The notes under the pieces: model-generated
Seen by the model: only the letters and a program-made list of their open reading frames with translations
What the model was told of the DNA's origin: nothing
The model's database searches: none
Position numbers and translations under genes: made by a program
Assembly (NCBI RefSeq): GCF_000739085.1
Contig: NZ_CP009110.1
Coordinates: 6,820,001 to 6,884,000 of the forward strand
Reading direction: 5' to 3'
DNA length: 64,000 nt
Origin: Amycolatopsis methanolica 239
GTDB taxonomy: Bacteria; Actinomycetota; Actinomycetes; Mycobacteriales; Pseudonocardiaceae
Shown: one piece after another, positions 38,407 through 45,543 of the stretch
Numbering within the stretch: position 1 is the first letter of the stretch
Layout of the letters: every line of letters starts with the position of its first letter

Positions 38407-38523
38407 AGCACCCTCCAGCCAAGACGCGGCAATCGGCGGTCAACCAAGATCACCACCGGTCACTCGCGCGACCGCGACAACGAAAAAACCGCCCCGACGT
38501 GCATCGGAGCGGTTTTCGGAAGG

Positions 38524-38597
38524 TGGCCAGGGCCGGGGTCGAACCGGCGACCTTCCGCTTTTCAGGCGGACGCTCGTACCAACTGAGCTACCTGGCC
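38524..38597 (-). tRNA. tRNA-Phe (GAA)
   Basis: 74-nt cloverleaf on the minus strand: acceptor GGCCAGG/CCTGGCC, D-arm GCTCAGTTGGTACGAGC, anticodon loop CTGAAAA (GAA), T-arm GTTCGACCC, discriminator A. No encoded CCA. Confidence 0.97.
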
Positions 38598-38627
38598 GGA
38601 AACGCCGGCTGAAGCCAGACGCTACTG

Positions 38628-38701
38628 CGACCCTGACGGGACTCGAACCCGCGACCTTCGCCGTGACAGGGCGACGCGCTAACCAACTGCGCCACAGGGC
38701 C
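38628..38701 (-). tRNA. tRNA-Asp (GTC)
   Basis: 74-nt cloverleaf: acceptor GGCCCTG/CAGGGTC, D-arm GCGCAGTTGGTTAGCGC, anticodon loop CTGTCAC (GTC), T-arm GGTTCGAGTCC, discriminator G. It follows tRNA-Glu by 18 nt in the direction of transcription. Confidence 0.97.
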
Positions 38702-38719
38702 ATATGCATTTGTCATGCG

Positions 38720-38792
38720 TACTCCCAACGGGATTCGAACCCGCGTTGCCGCCTTGAAAGGGCGGAGTCCTAGGCCGCTAGACGATGGGAGC
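38720..38792 (-). tRNA. tRNA-Glu (TTC)
   Basis: 73-nt cloverleaf: acceptor GCTCCCA/TGGGAGT, D-arm GTCTAGCGGCCTAGGAC, anticodon loop CTTTCAA (TTC), T-arm GGTTCGAATCC. It is the first tRNA of a Glu-Asp-Phe cluster, an order common in actinobacteria. Confidence 0.96.
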
Positions 38793-38986
38793 CCGGCCGG
38801 TTCGGGTGACCGACCGACCGCGCTCTCAGGTCTCCCTGGGAGCGATTACAAGCATAGGGCACTCCACGAGCCCCCTTCCACCGGGTATCCCTTAACGGTA
38901 AAAACCGGCCCTGAGCTGCGAAAACACGAAGACCAAAACCCCAGCGACCCAGCCTCGGCAGCCGTCGACCGCGGACGTGTCCCCGG

Positions 38987-39463
38987 TCACTCTTCGCGAC
39001 CGAGATCCGCCAGCGAGCGCACCAAGGCATCCCGGTGCGCCGCGGACAGCACCTCCAGCAACTCGCCCATCTGCTCATCGGTCAGCGACTCCGCCCGCCG
39101 CCAGCGGGCTTCCAGGTCCGGGCGCCGCCGGGCACGGGCGATCAGCTCGTCGGTCGTCTCCGGGGAGCACGCCGTGCGCAACAAGCGCGCGCGGCCGCCC
39201 TCCGGGTCCGTCACCACCGCCTCCGGCACCGTCAGCCCCACTGCCCGCAGCACCGCGAAGTGCAACCCGCCGCGATACTCGCGCAGCAGCATCAACCCGT
39301 GGCCGATCCGCGCGACCGGGTCGGCAGGCCACGAGACCTGTTGCCGGCCCGCGAACAACGCCAGCCCGCTCGCCTCGACCTCGGCCAGCTCCGGCGACGT
39401 CATGAACGCGCCGCCGTACTTCTGCACCGCGGGACGGATCTCCCGCGCGATCTCCACCGGCAC
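38987..39463 (-). CDS. Helical conserved hypothetical protein (SCO6745-like C-terminal half)
   Basis: 158-residue, mostly helical protein: TSPELAEVEASGLALFAGRQ, then VARIGHGLMLLREYRGGLHF and AVLRAVGLTVPEAV, and SLTDEQMGELLEVLSAAHRD. The LREYRGGLHFAVLRAVGLT segment resembles the second half of the SCO6745 family, which is nearly twice as long, so this may be a shortened member. The function of that family is not established. The start is uncertain (39463 or an internal Met near 39403). Confidence 0.6.
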   Translation of the reverse strand: MPVEIAREIRPAVQKYGGAFMTSPELAEVEASGLALFAGRQQVSWPADPVARIGHGLMLLREYRGGLHFAVLRAVGLTVPEAVVTDPEGGRARLLRTACSPETTDELIARARRRPDLEARWRRAESLTDEQMGELLEVLSAAHRDALVRSLADLGREE

Positions 39464-39604
39464 GACCGGCTCCTCTCCACTGGTAACAGTGTTACGTTAC
39501 CCGCGCACAGAACCATGACGGCAATTTCACCGACAGCTAAGCAACTGGGTGGAAATTGTTTGCCCCAAGCAGAGCAACGCCGGTAGCTTTCCGGGCCTGG
39601 GGCC

Positions 39605-39639
39605 GGTCAGGGGTGCGACCAGGGGGTGCACCCCTGACC
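39605..39639 (-). terminator. 12-bp inverted repeat after the 39657 gene
   Basis: Arms 39605-39616 (ggtcaggggtgc) and 39628-39639 (gcacccctgacc), perfect, 11-nt loop, 17 bp downstream of the stop of the small minus-strand gene. No T-tract follows. Confidence 0.55.
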
Positions 39640-39656
39640 GGGAAGCACCGGGAACT

Positions 39657-39893
39657 TTACCGCTGGACCGGGTTCACGCCTTCCTCGTCCGGCACCAGTC
39701 CGAGCATGTCCAGCAACTGGGCGCAGTCCTGCGCGTCGGTCGCGCCGGCGGCCACCGCCAACCTCGCACGTCGCACCTGGTCGTCCGACACGCGTGGCGC
39801 GTCGGCCTGCCCGGAACGCTGCGTGGGGACACCGGCCGGATCGCCGCCTTCGTATCGAAGGAGGAACTGCCGAACTTCCACAGACCCGCTCAT
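39657..39893 (-). CDS. Small conserved-looking hypothetical protein
   Basis: 78 residues from ATG 39893 (MSGSVEVRQFLLRYEGGDPA), or 86 from an ATG at 39917. It contains DDQVRRARLAVAAGATDAQD and CAQLLDMLGLVPDEEG, suggesting two short helices. No domain is recognised. Codon bias supports coding, and a strong hairpin follows the stop. Confidence 0.5.
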   Translation of the reverse strand: MSGSVEVRQFLLRYEGGDPAGVPTQRSGQADAPRVSDDQVRRARLAVAAGATDAQDCAQLLDMLGLVPDEEGVNPVQR

Positions 39894-39917
39894 AGCTCCT
39901 CCCGAAAGGACTGTCAC

Positions 39918-40367
39918 GCCAACAACTTCGCCGCGAGGCTAGCGAGCGGGACGTCGGCCACGCAGCCCCCCGCAGAGTGAACCTGTGAACACGCAACGTT
40001 CCCGTTCCGCGTCCCCGCAGATGAACCGCAGGCGACGACGTGATGACGGGTTGGGGCAAATTTTCCCGTCCAGCACTCGCGTCACCGGGCCGCATCATGT
40101 AACAATCGACTTGCTGACACACCCCCGGTCAGCGCCTGTGGAGATCCCCTCCGGCCCCCGCGTTCCTCCCCCTGGCGCGGGGGCCCCTCCATTTCCAGGG
40201 CACATTCCGCCCACGCATTTCCGGCCTGCGTGAATGACCCGCAGTCAGCCCGTTATTGCGACATGTGGGCGTACGGCCCACCCGAACGGCCCAGCGGATC
40301 ACGAAGAATCCGTGTGTCGTGCACCACAATGAGGGTCGTCCCGAGACCTAACCGTTATCGTGTCCGG
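39918..40367. other. 450-bp gap without a convincing gene
   Basis: Possible frames here are short, lack ribosome-binding sites and show poor codon bias. It should carry the promoters for the small minus-strand gene and for the plus-strand protein at 40368. A TATCGT box at 40356-40361 lies just before that protein's GTG. Confidence 0.5.
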
Positions 40368-40799
40368 GTGCCTCTTCCCTCTCTCGGACGCCGGAACACC
40401 CGGACCAACCTGAAGCCGGTCAACCCGGGCAAGCACCGGAACTCGGCGGACAAGGAACCGCAGGGCGCTGTCGAGGACCACGAGCTCACCAGCTACCTCG
40501 CGGCGCTCGCGCCGGAAACCAGCCCGGAAAGCACCGGGACCGGCAAGCGCTTCGGCGAGGCGCAGGTCTACCAGCTGCGCATGAACCTGGTCGCGAGCTC
40601 CCAGCTCAAGGACATCGCCGCCGAGCGCGGCAGCTCGCCGCAGGCGCTGGCCCGTGAATGGGTGCTCGAGCGCCTTGCCTGGGAGGCGCAGGCCGCCTCG
40701 CAGGAGCGCCGCCAGTTCGCCGACCACACCGGTGTCGCCGACACCGACCAGCACCACTTCGACCAGAACTGGGACCGGCCGCGCACCGGCCGCGCCTGA
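40368..40799 (+). CDS. Hypothetical protein with a ribbon-helix-helix-like segment
   Basis: 143 residues from GTG 40368 (VPLPSLGRRNTRTNLKPVNP); an ATG at 40329 would add 13. The N-terminus is basic and disordered-looking. The core (about 65-110) YQLRMNLVASSQLKDIAAER followed by GSSPQALAREWVLERLAWEA reads as a short strand, helix, turn and helix, as in CopG/Arc-type DNA-binding folds. The C-terminus is His/Gln/Asp-rich. Start at 40368 would give a leaderless message. A regulator is possible but unproven. It converges on a cold-shock gene with a terminator between. Confidence 0.6.
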   Translation: MPLPSLGRRNTRTNLKPVNPGKHRNSADKEPQGAVEDHELTSYLAALAPETSPESTGTGKRFGEAQVYQLRMNLVASSQLKDIAAERGSSPQALAREWVLERLAWEAQAASQERRQFADHTGVADTDQHHFDQNWDRPRTGRA

Positions 40800-40807
40800 C
40801 CGCAGAC

Positions 40808-40840
40808 AAAAAACGTCCCCGGCGGAGGACCGCCGGGGAC
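40808..40840 (-). terminator. Rho-independent terminator of the first csp gene
   Basis: Arms gtccccggcgg (40815-40825) and ccgccggggac (40830-40840), 4-nt loop; on the minus strand the hairpin is followed by six T (40813-40808). Confidence 0.85.
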
Positions 40841-40864
40841 GGGACGTTCGTGGACAGGTGAGCG

Positions 40865-41068
40865 TCAGATGACGCGCACCTTCTGGGCCTGCGGCCCCTT
40901 CTGCCCCTGGCCGATCTCGAACTCCACGCGCTGGTTCTCTTCGAGGGTGCGGAACCCGCGACCCTCGATCTCCGAGTAGTGCACGAAGACATCGCCCTCG
41001 CCGCCGTCCTGGGCGATGAAGCCGAAACCCTTCTCGGCGTTGAACCACTTCACAGTGCCTTGCGCCAC
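40865..41068 (-). CDS. cspA: Cold-shock protein (CspA family)
   Basis: 67-residue single OB-fold protein that binds single-stranded RNA/DNA as a chaperone. RNP1 is KGFGFIAQ and RNP2 is VFVHYSEI; the start [18 protein letters not shown] is standard. Clear terminator downstream. A 5' untranslated region is likely, since the 41069-41250 stretch has no gene. It shares all but a few residues with the second csp gene at 50577. Confidence 0.97.
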   Translation of the reverse strand: MAQGTVKWFNAEKGFGFIAQDGGEGDVFVHYSEIEGRGFRTLEENQRVEFEIGQGQKGPQAQKVRVI

Positions 41069-41438
41069 CGCTGTTGCTCCTCGTCAATAACTCGGGCCGC
41101 CCGGATGGTTCCGACGGGATGAGCGACGAGCGCGTGCGGCTCCCGGCTCGCGTCGAAAGTTCCGCGAGTGTGTAGCCACGACCACGCAAAACAACGGCCT
41201 TCGCGGAAGCCTACCCGGATGTGGCCGATTTCGGACCCCATTGATTTCGTCACCGAGATGGCCTAGAGCGGTCACCCGGTCACTGTCGGTCCCACTCGAT
41301 AGGCTGATCAACTAGCGGCCGACCGTGGCGTACCGACATCGAGGGCGCCTCCATAGTGAGGCGAGTCACACTCCTCTGCGTCAACGATCACCTACGGACG
41401 TGCGTCTGTCTGGCGACAGGGGAGAAGGGGCTTCAGAG
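41069..41438. other. 370-bp gap: csp leader and L,D-transpeptidase promoter region
   Basis: Between divergent starts. The left part (to about 41250) is the likely 5' untranslated region of cspA. The right part precedes the L,D-transpeptidase; I looked for the conserved ydaO/c-di-AMP riboswitch blocks often found before cell-wall hydrolases of actinomycetes and did not see them. Confidence 0.4.
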
Positions 41439-42641
41439 GTGACAGGACTCCACAAGCGGCGAAAGCCGCTGGCGCTGATCGGGCTCGGTCTGGCCGCGCT
41501 GCTGACGCTGAGCGCGTGCAGCGGCGGCGACTCGCCGGGCGCCACCGGGACCGGGCAGAACACGTCCGCCGACGCGCAGCAGACCTCGGCGGGGCCGGCC
41601 AAGCTCGCCGTGCAGCCCGCCGACGGTGCCAAGGACGTGGCGCCCGCGGACTCCGCACAGGTGACGGTCACGGACGGTGAGCTGCAGTCGGTCACGCTCA
41701 CCAACCCGGAGGGCAAGCCGGTCGCGGGCCGGCTCGGCGCCGACAAGCGCAGCTGGACCATCACCGAACCGCTCGGTTACGGCAAGAAGTACACGTGGTC
41801 GGGCACCGCGCTGGGCAGCGACGGCAAGCAGGTCGCCATCGGCGGCTCGTTCACCACCGTCAGCCCGCGCAAGCAGCTGTCCGCCAGCCTGAACGTCGGC
41901 GACAACCAGACCTACGGCATCGCGATGCCGATCGCGCTGACCTTCAGCTCCAAGGTCACCGACAAGGCCGCCGTCGAGCGCTCGCTGACCGTCGAGACCA
42001 CGCCGAAGACCGAGGGCTCGTGGGCCTGGGTCTCCGACACCAGCGTGCACTGGCGGCCGAAGGAGTACTGGCAGCCGAACACGCAGGTCAAGGTCGCCGC
42101 GAACATCTACGGCGTGAAGATCGGCGACGGCACCTACGGCAAGCAGGACGTCACGGCCGCGTTCTCGATCGGACGCTCGCAGATCGTCAAGGGCGACACC
42201 ACCACCCACCGGATGCAGGTCATCCGCGACGGCGTGCAGATCGCCGACTACCCGGTGAGCTACGGGCTGGACTCCGACCCCGGCCGCGTCACGCACAGCG
42301 GTGTCCACGTGGTGATGTCGAAGCACGCGACCTACTCGATGAGCAACCCGCGGTACGACTACTACGACGTGAACGTGCCGTGGGCGGTTCGGATCTCCAA
42401 CAACGGGGAGTTCATCCACGGCCTGGCGTCGTCCATGTGGGCGCAGGGCAAGCAGAACGTTTCGCACGGCTGCCTGAATCTGTCGCCGGCGCGTGCGAAG
42501 GAGTACTACGACGGCGCGCTGATCGGCGACCCGGTCGAGATCACCGGCAGCACCCAGACGCTGTCCGCGAAGGACGGCGACTACTCGGACTGGACCTACT
42601 CCTGGGCGGACTGGACGAAGCTGTCCGCCCTCGCGGGCTGA
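41439..42641 (+). CDS. L,D-transpeptidase lipoprotein (Ldt, Ig-like plus YkuD)
   Basis: 400-residue lipoprotein that makes 3-3 cross-links in peptidoglycan, as LdtMt2 does. The lipobox LTLSACSGG puts the lipid on Cys27. Two bacterial Ig-like domains (about 45-265, with PADGAKDVAPADSAQVTV and ALTFSSKVTDKAAVERSL) precede the YkuD catalytic domain (about 270-375). The active site is FIHGLASSMWAQGKQNVSHG followed by Cys345. The C-terminal Trp/Tyr-rich tail (DYSDWTYSWADWTK) is typical of actinobacterial members. GTG 41439 is chosen, with GGGGAG upstream; longer frames lack a signal peptide at their start. Confidence 0.95.
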   Translation: MTGLHKRRKPLALIGLGLAALLTLSACSGGDSPGATGTGQNTSADAQQTSAGPAKLAVQPADGAKDVAPADSAQVTVTDGELQSVTLTNPEGKPVAGRLGADKRSWTITEPLGYGKKYTWSGTALGSDGKQVAIGGSFTTVSPRKQLSASLNVGDNQTYGIAMPIALTFSSKVTDKAAVERSLTVETTPKTEGSWAWVSDTSVHWRPKEYWQPNTQVKVAANIYGVKIGDGTYGKQDVTAAFSIGRSQIVKGDTTTHRMQVIRDGVQIADYPVSYGLDSDPGRVTHSGVHVVMSKHATYSMSNPRYDYYDVNVPWAVRISNNGEFIHGLASSMWAQGKQNVSHGCLNLSPARAKEYYDGALIGDPVEITGSTQTLSAKDGDYSDWTYSWADWTKLSALAG

Positions 42642-42651
42642 TCTGTCAGGC

Positions 42652-42690
42652 GTGAAGGCCACTCCCGCCACGGGGGTGGCCTTCACTGTT
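42652..42690 (+). terminator. Terminator after the L,D-transpeptidase gene
   Basis: Perfect 11-bp arms gtgaaggccac (42652-42662) and gtggccttcac (42676-42686), 13-nt loop, then tgtttt. Confidence 0.85.
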
Positions 42691-42692
42691 TT

Positions 42693-42854
42693 CTAGAGCG
42701 CGTGGCCGTCCAGTGCGGGCGGTGGCGCGGGCACCGTCGGAACCTCGTCCGGTTCCGGGAGATCGAGCAGGGGTGGCACCACGACCATCTGCTGCGTCAT
42801 GTCGTCCAGCAGCCGCGCCGCTTCACCCACTCCGGGCCGACGTTGCTCGCCCAT
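42693..42854 (-). CDS. Candidate 53-residue protein
   Basis: Short frame from ATG 42854: MGEQRRPGVGEAARLLDDMT then QQMVVVPPLLDLPEPDEVPT and a Pro/Ala tail, stop TAG at 42693. An N-terminal helix followed by an acidic/proline tail looks more protein-like than random GC-rich DNA. No clear Shine-Dalgarno. It converges on the transpeptidase terminator. Unknown function. Confidence 0.35.
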   Translation of the reverse strand: MGEQRRPGVGEAARLLDDMTQQMVVVPPLLDLPEPDEVPTVPAPPPALDGHAL

Positions 42855-43051
42855 CCCGCAGCCGCCTCCTCTGGGATTCCGGTTCTGCCACGGTTCATTC
42901 TGCCGTGGGCGAGATCACCCCTCAATGGGGGTCTGTCGGAGAAATACTCACCAGCTTCGCGGCGATGAGTAACACGGGGAACGTCCCCCGACCACACCCC
43001 CGTAACACGGCGCGGTGACAGCCGCGCCCGAACACTCACGAGGAGGAAGCA

Positions 43052-43174
43052 ATGGTGTTCGCTGCTCTGCTGGTGGAAGCCGGCTTGGCGGTTGCGGTGG
43101 CATCGGCTCTCACCACCTACGCACGGCGGCACTTCGCTCCTCGTGCCGACGCCCCCGCCGAGGTCACCGAGTGA
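43052..43174 (+). CDS. Candidate 40-residue small membrane protein
   Basis: ATG 43052 is preceded by a very strong ribosome-binding site (gaggagg, 7 bp upstream). The frame reads MVFAALLVEAGLAVAVASAL then TTYARRHFAPRADAPAEVTE and stops TGA at 43174. It has one hydrophobic helix (about 2-22) followed by a basic then acidic tail, typical of single-pass small membrane proteins. A perfect-looking hairpin follows 4 bp after the stop, so the unit has its own terminator. No homolog family is recognised. Confidence 0.6.
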   Translation: MVFAALLVEAGLAVAVASALTTYARRHFAPRADAPAEVTE

Positions 43175-43178
43175 GCAA

Positions 43179-43208
43179 AGGGCCGGGCCCCGTCAGGGAC
43201 CCGGCCCT
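43179..43208. terminator. Hairpin between the small ORF and the MHS transporter
   Basis: Arms 43179-43191 and 43196-43208 (agggccgggcccc against gggacccggccct), one mismatch, 4-nt loop; it can serve both convergent genes. Confidence 0.75.
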
Positions 43209-43226
43209 CTTCCGTCCGGTGTGGCG

Positions 43227-44588
43227 TCAGTTCGTGGCGGCCTTGGCCGCCGGCTGCGCGGTCACACCCTGTTCGTTGATGTGGTCCATCGGGACCCGCG
43301 CCGTCTCCGGGATCTTGAAGATCGGGAACAACGCGATCGCCGCGGCGATCATCAGGTAGAACGCCGGCCAGTCCTCGTTGCCGGTGCCGTGGATCAGGGC
43401 GGTCACGACCACACCGCAGGTGCCACCGAAGATCGACGTCGACACGTTGTAGCCGATCGCGAAGGCGCCGTAGCGCACGCGGGTCGGGAACATCGCCGGG
43501 AACGTCGACCCGATCACCGCCAGCATCAGCACCAGCAGCAGGGCCACGATCAGGAACCCGAGGAACAGCAGCACCGTGCTACCGCTCTGCATGAGCTTGA
43601 TCGACGGGTAGCTCAGCACGAGGAACCCGATCGCCGCCGTCATCAGCATCGGTTTTCGGCCGACCCGGTCGGAGAGCGCGCCGATCGGCGCGATCAACGC
43701 GATCTGGATCAGCTCCACGATGATGATGATCAACGTCGCCGTGTTGTCGCTGATCTTCAACGTGTCCGTGAAGTACGTCGGCATCGTCGTCAGCAACATG
43801 TAGTCGGCGATGTTGAGCAGCAGCACGATCCCGATCAGGTTCATGATCATGCGCCAGTTGCGGGACAGGGTCTCCTTGAGCGGCGCCTTCTCCGCCTTCT
43901 CGCCCGCGGCCTCCAGCCGCCGGAACTCCGGCGTGTCCTCGAGCTTGTTCCGCAGGTACAGACCGATGAGGCCGAGCGGGAGCGCCACCCAGAACGGGAT
44001 CCGCCACGCCCAGCTGTCCACCTGGTCCGCGGTGAACGACAGCGTCACCGTCAGCACCACCAGGTTGCCCAGCACGTAGCCGGCCAGCGTGCCCATCTCC
44101 AGGAAGCTGCCCCAGAACCCGCGCTTGCGCGTCGGGGCGTACTCGGCGATGAACGTCGCCGCGCCGCCGTACTCGCCGCCGGTCGAGAAGCCCTGGATCA
44201 ACCGGAGCAGCAGGACCAGGATCGGGGCGCCGATCCCGATCGCGTACTCGCCCGAGTACGTCGGCAGGCAGCCGACGAGGAACGTGCAGCCGGACATCAA
44301 GAGGATCGTGATCGCCAGCACGCGCTGCCGCCCGATCTTGTCCCCCAGTGGGCCGAAGAACGCTCCGCCGAACGGCCTAACCACGAACCCGATCGCCACC
44401 AGCGCCAGCGATTTCAGAATCGCGTTCCCCTCGCCGGGAAAGAACACGGTGCCGATGCTGGCGGCAATCGCACCCGAGGTGAACACCCCGTAGTCGTACC
44501 ACTCTGTTGCGTTACCCATTGCCGACGCGATGACGGCTCGTCTGACCGTCTTCTCGTCGACCTCGGGTGCCTGCGCTGTGTTCGTCAT
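43227..44588 (-). CDS. MHS-family MFS transporter (ProP/ShiA-like)
   Basis: 453-residue 12-helix metabolite:proton symporter. MHS features: ASAMGNATEWYDYGVFTSGA at helix 1, PFGGAFFGPLGDKIGRQRVL as motif A, and RLIQGFSTGGEYGGAATFIA. The charged C-terminal end is short, unlike the coiled-coil tail of ProP. Possible substrates are organic acids, osmolytes or aromatic acids. It converges on the small ORF with a hairpin between. A paralog lies at 59462-60832 with the same motifs. Confidence 0.93.
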   Translation of the reverse strand: MTNTAQAPEVDEKTVRRAVIASAMGNATEWYDYGVFTSGAIAASIGTVFFPGEGNAILKSLALVAIGFVVRPFGGAFFGPLGDKIGRQRVLAITILLMSGCTFLVGCLPTYSGEYAIGIGAPILVLLLRLIQGFSTGGEYGGAATFIAEYAPTRKRGFWGSFLEMGTLAGYVLGNLVVLTVTLSFTADQVDSWAWRIPFWVALPLGLIGLYLRNKLEDTPEFRRLEAAGEKAEKAPLKETLSRNWRMIMNLIGIVLLLNIADYMLLTTMPTYFTDTLKISDNTATLIIIIVELIQIALIAPIGALSDRVGRKPMLMTAAIGFLVLSYPSIKLMQSGSTVLLFLGFLIVALLLVLMLAVIGSTFPAMFPTRVRYGAFAIGYNVSTSIFGGTCGVVVTALIHGTGNEDWPAFYLMIAAAIALFPIFKIPETARVPMDHINEQGVTAQPAAKAATN

Positions 44589-44736
44589 GTTCGCCCCGAC
44601 CTCCTCAAACCGTTTCGTGCCAGCGCGGTCAAGGTTGCGACCTTAGTGCCATCGGGTAGTGATTTTCTCTCCTGTCGTGGTTTTTGTCTCTTCGAAGCAG
44701 GGGTAGCCAGACGTTTTCGCGGTAGAACCGGTTACC

Positions 44737-45330
44737 GTGTCCGATGTGAGCGACAAGCGCCGACCTGCGAATCCGTGGCCTCCGGTCCAGACCGAACAGC
44801 CGAAGATCCACCCCAAGGCGCCCGGACCGGGCACGAAACTCGAGATGCACTACGCCGAGTGCTTCGGATGCGGTGAGGTCGACAACGGTCTGCACATGCA
44901 CTCCACCGTCGGTGACGCGGGAGTCGTGTACTCGCAGTTCCCGGTCACGAGCGCGCACCAGGGCGCGCCGGGGCTCGCCCACGGCGGGCTGCTGGCGTGC
45001 GCGTTCGACGAAGCGCTCGGCTCGACGGTCGGCAACCTGCTCCGCCGCCCCGCGGTGACCGGCAAGCTGGAGACCGACTTCCTGCGGCCGGTCCCGGTCG
45101 GCACGACGCTGTTCATCGCGGCGCGCGTGGACGGCGTGGCGGGCCGCAAGATCTATGCCAGCGCCGACGGGCACCTCGACTCCGCCGACGGTCCGGTGGC
45201 CGTGCGCGCGCGGGGACTGTTCGTCCAGGTGGGACTCGAACACTTCACGACGCACGGCGATCCCGAAGCGCTGCAGAAGTTCGCCCCGGCACGGACCAAG
45301 GGCCGTGAGGAGTGGGACATCAACCCCTGA
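44737..45330 (+). CDS. PaaI/YbgC-type hotdog thioesterase
   Basis: 197-residue hotdog-fold protein of the PaaI-type thioesterase family. The motif APGLAHGGLLACAFDEALGS contains the HGG and the acidic catalytic residue; TGKLETDFLRPVPVGTTLFI is the second conserved block. An N-terminal segment with YAECFGCGEVDNGLHM carries a Cys pair (CFGCG) typical of this subgroup. It would hydrolyse an acyl-CoA or aryl-CoA. GTG 44737 or 44746 may be the start; a leaderless start is likely since no Shine-Dalgarno is visible. Confidence 0.88.
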   Translation: MSDVSDKRRPANPWPPVQTEQPKIHPKAPGPGTKLEMHYAECFGCGEVDNGLHMHSTVGDAGVVYSQFPVTSAHQGAPGLAHGGLLACAFDEALGSTVGNLLRRPAVTGKLETDFLRPVPVGTTLFIAARVDGVAGRKIYASADGHLDSADGPVAVRARGLFVQVGLEHFTTHGDPEALQKFAPARTKGREEWDINP

Positions 45331-45543
45331 CGCTGCGGCCGGTTCCGGACCGGTCAGCTCGTCGGAGTTGGGCCAACTCGGGGCGGTCAGCGGCAAGCAC
45401 GGCGCAGCGAGTGGCAAACACGCCTGCACTCAACCTCGGTCCGGCCCGCGCATCCGCCGCGCAGGCGGTGTGCGGCCGCTCCGGGTGGCGGGTTTGCCGC
45501 ACGGGCGCTAGCCGGGTTGCCCCGAGTGGGCGGCGGCCGCGCG

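Noticed and set aside
41050-41253. 67-codon minus-strand ORF upstream of cspA
   Set aside because: It overlaps the csp start and fills what should be its untranslated leader; no ribosome-binding site.
41300-41438. Possible c-di-AMP (ydaO) riboswitch before the L,D-transpeptidase
   Set aside because: Expected conserved blocks of that riboswitch were not found in the leader.
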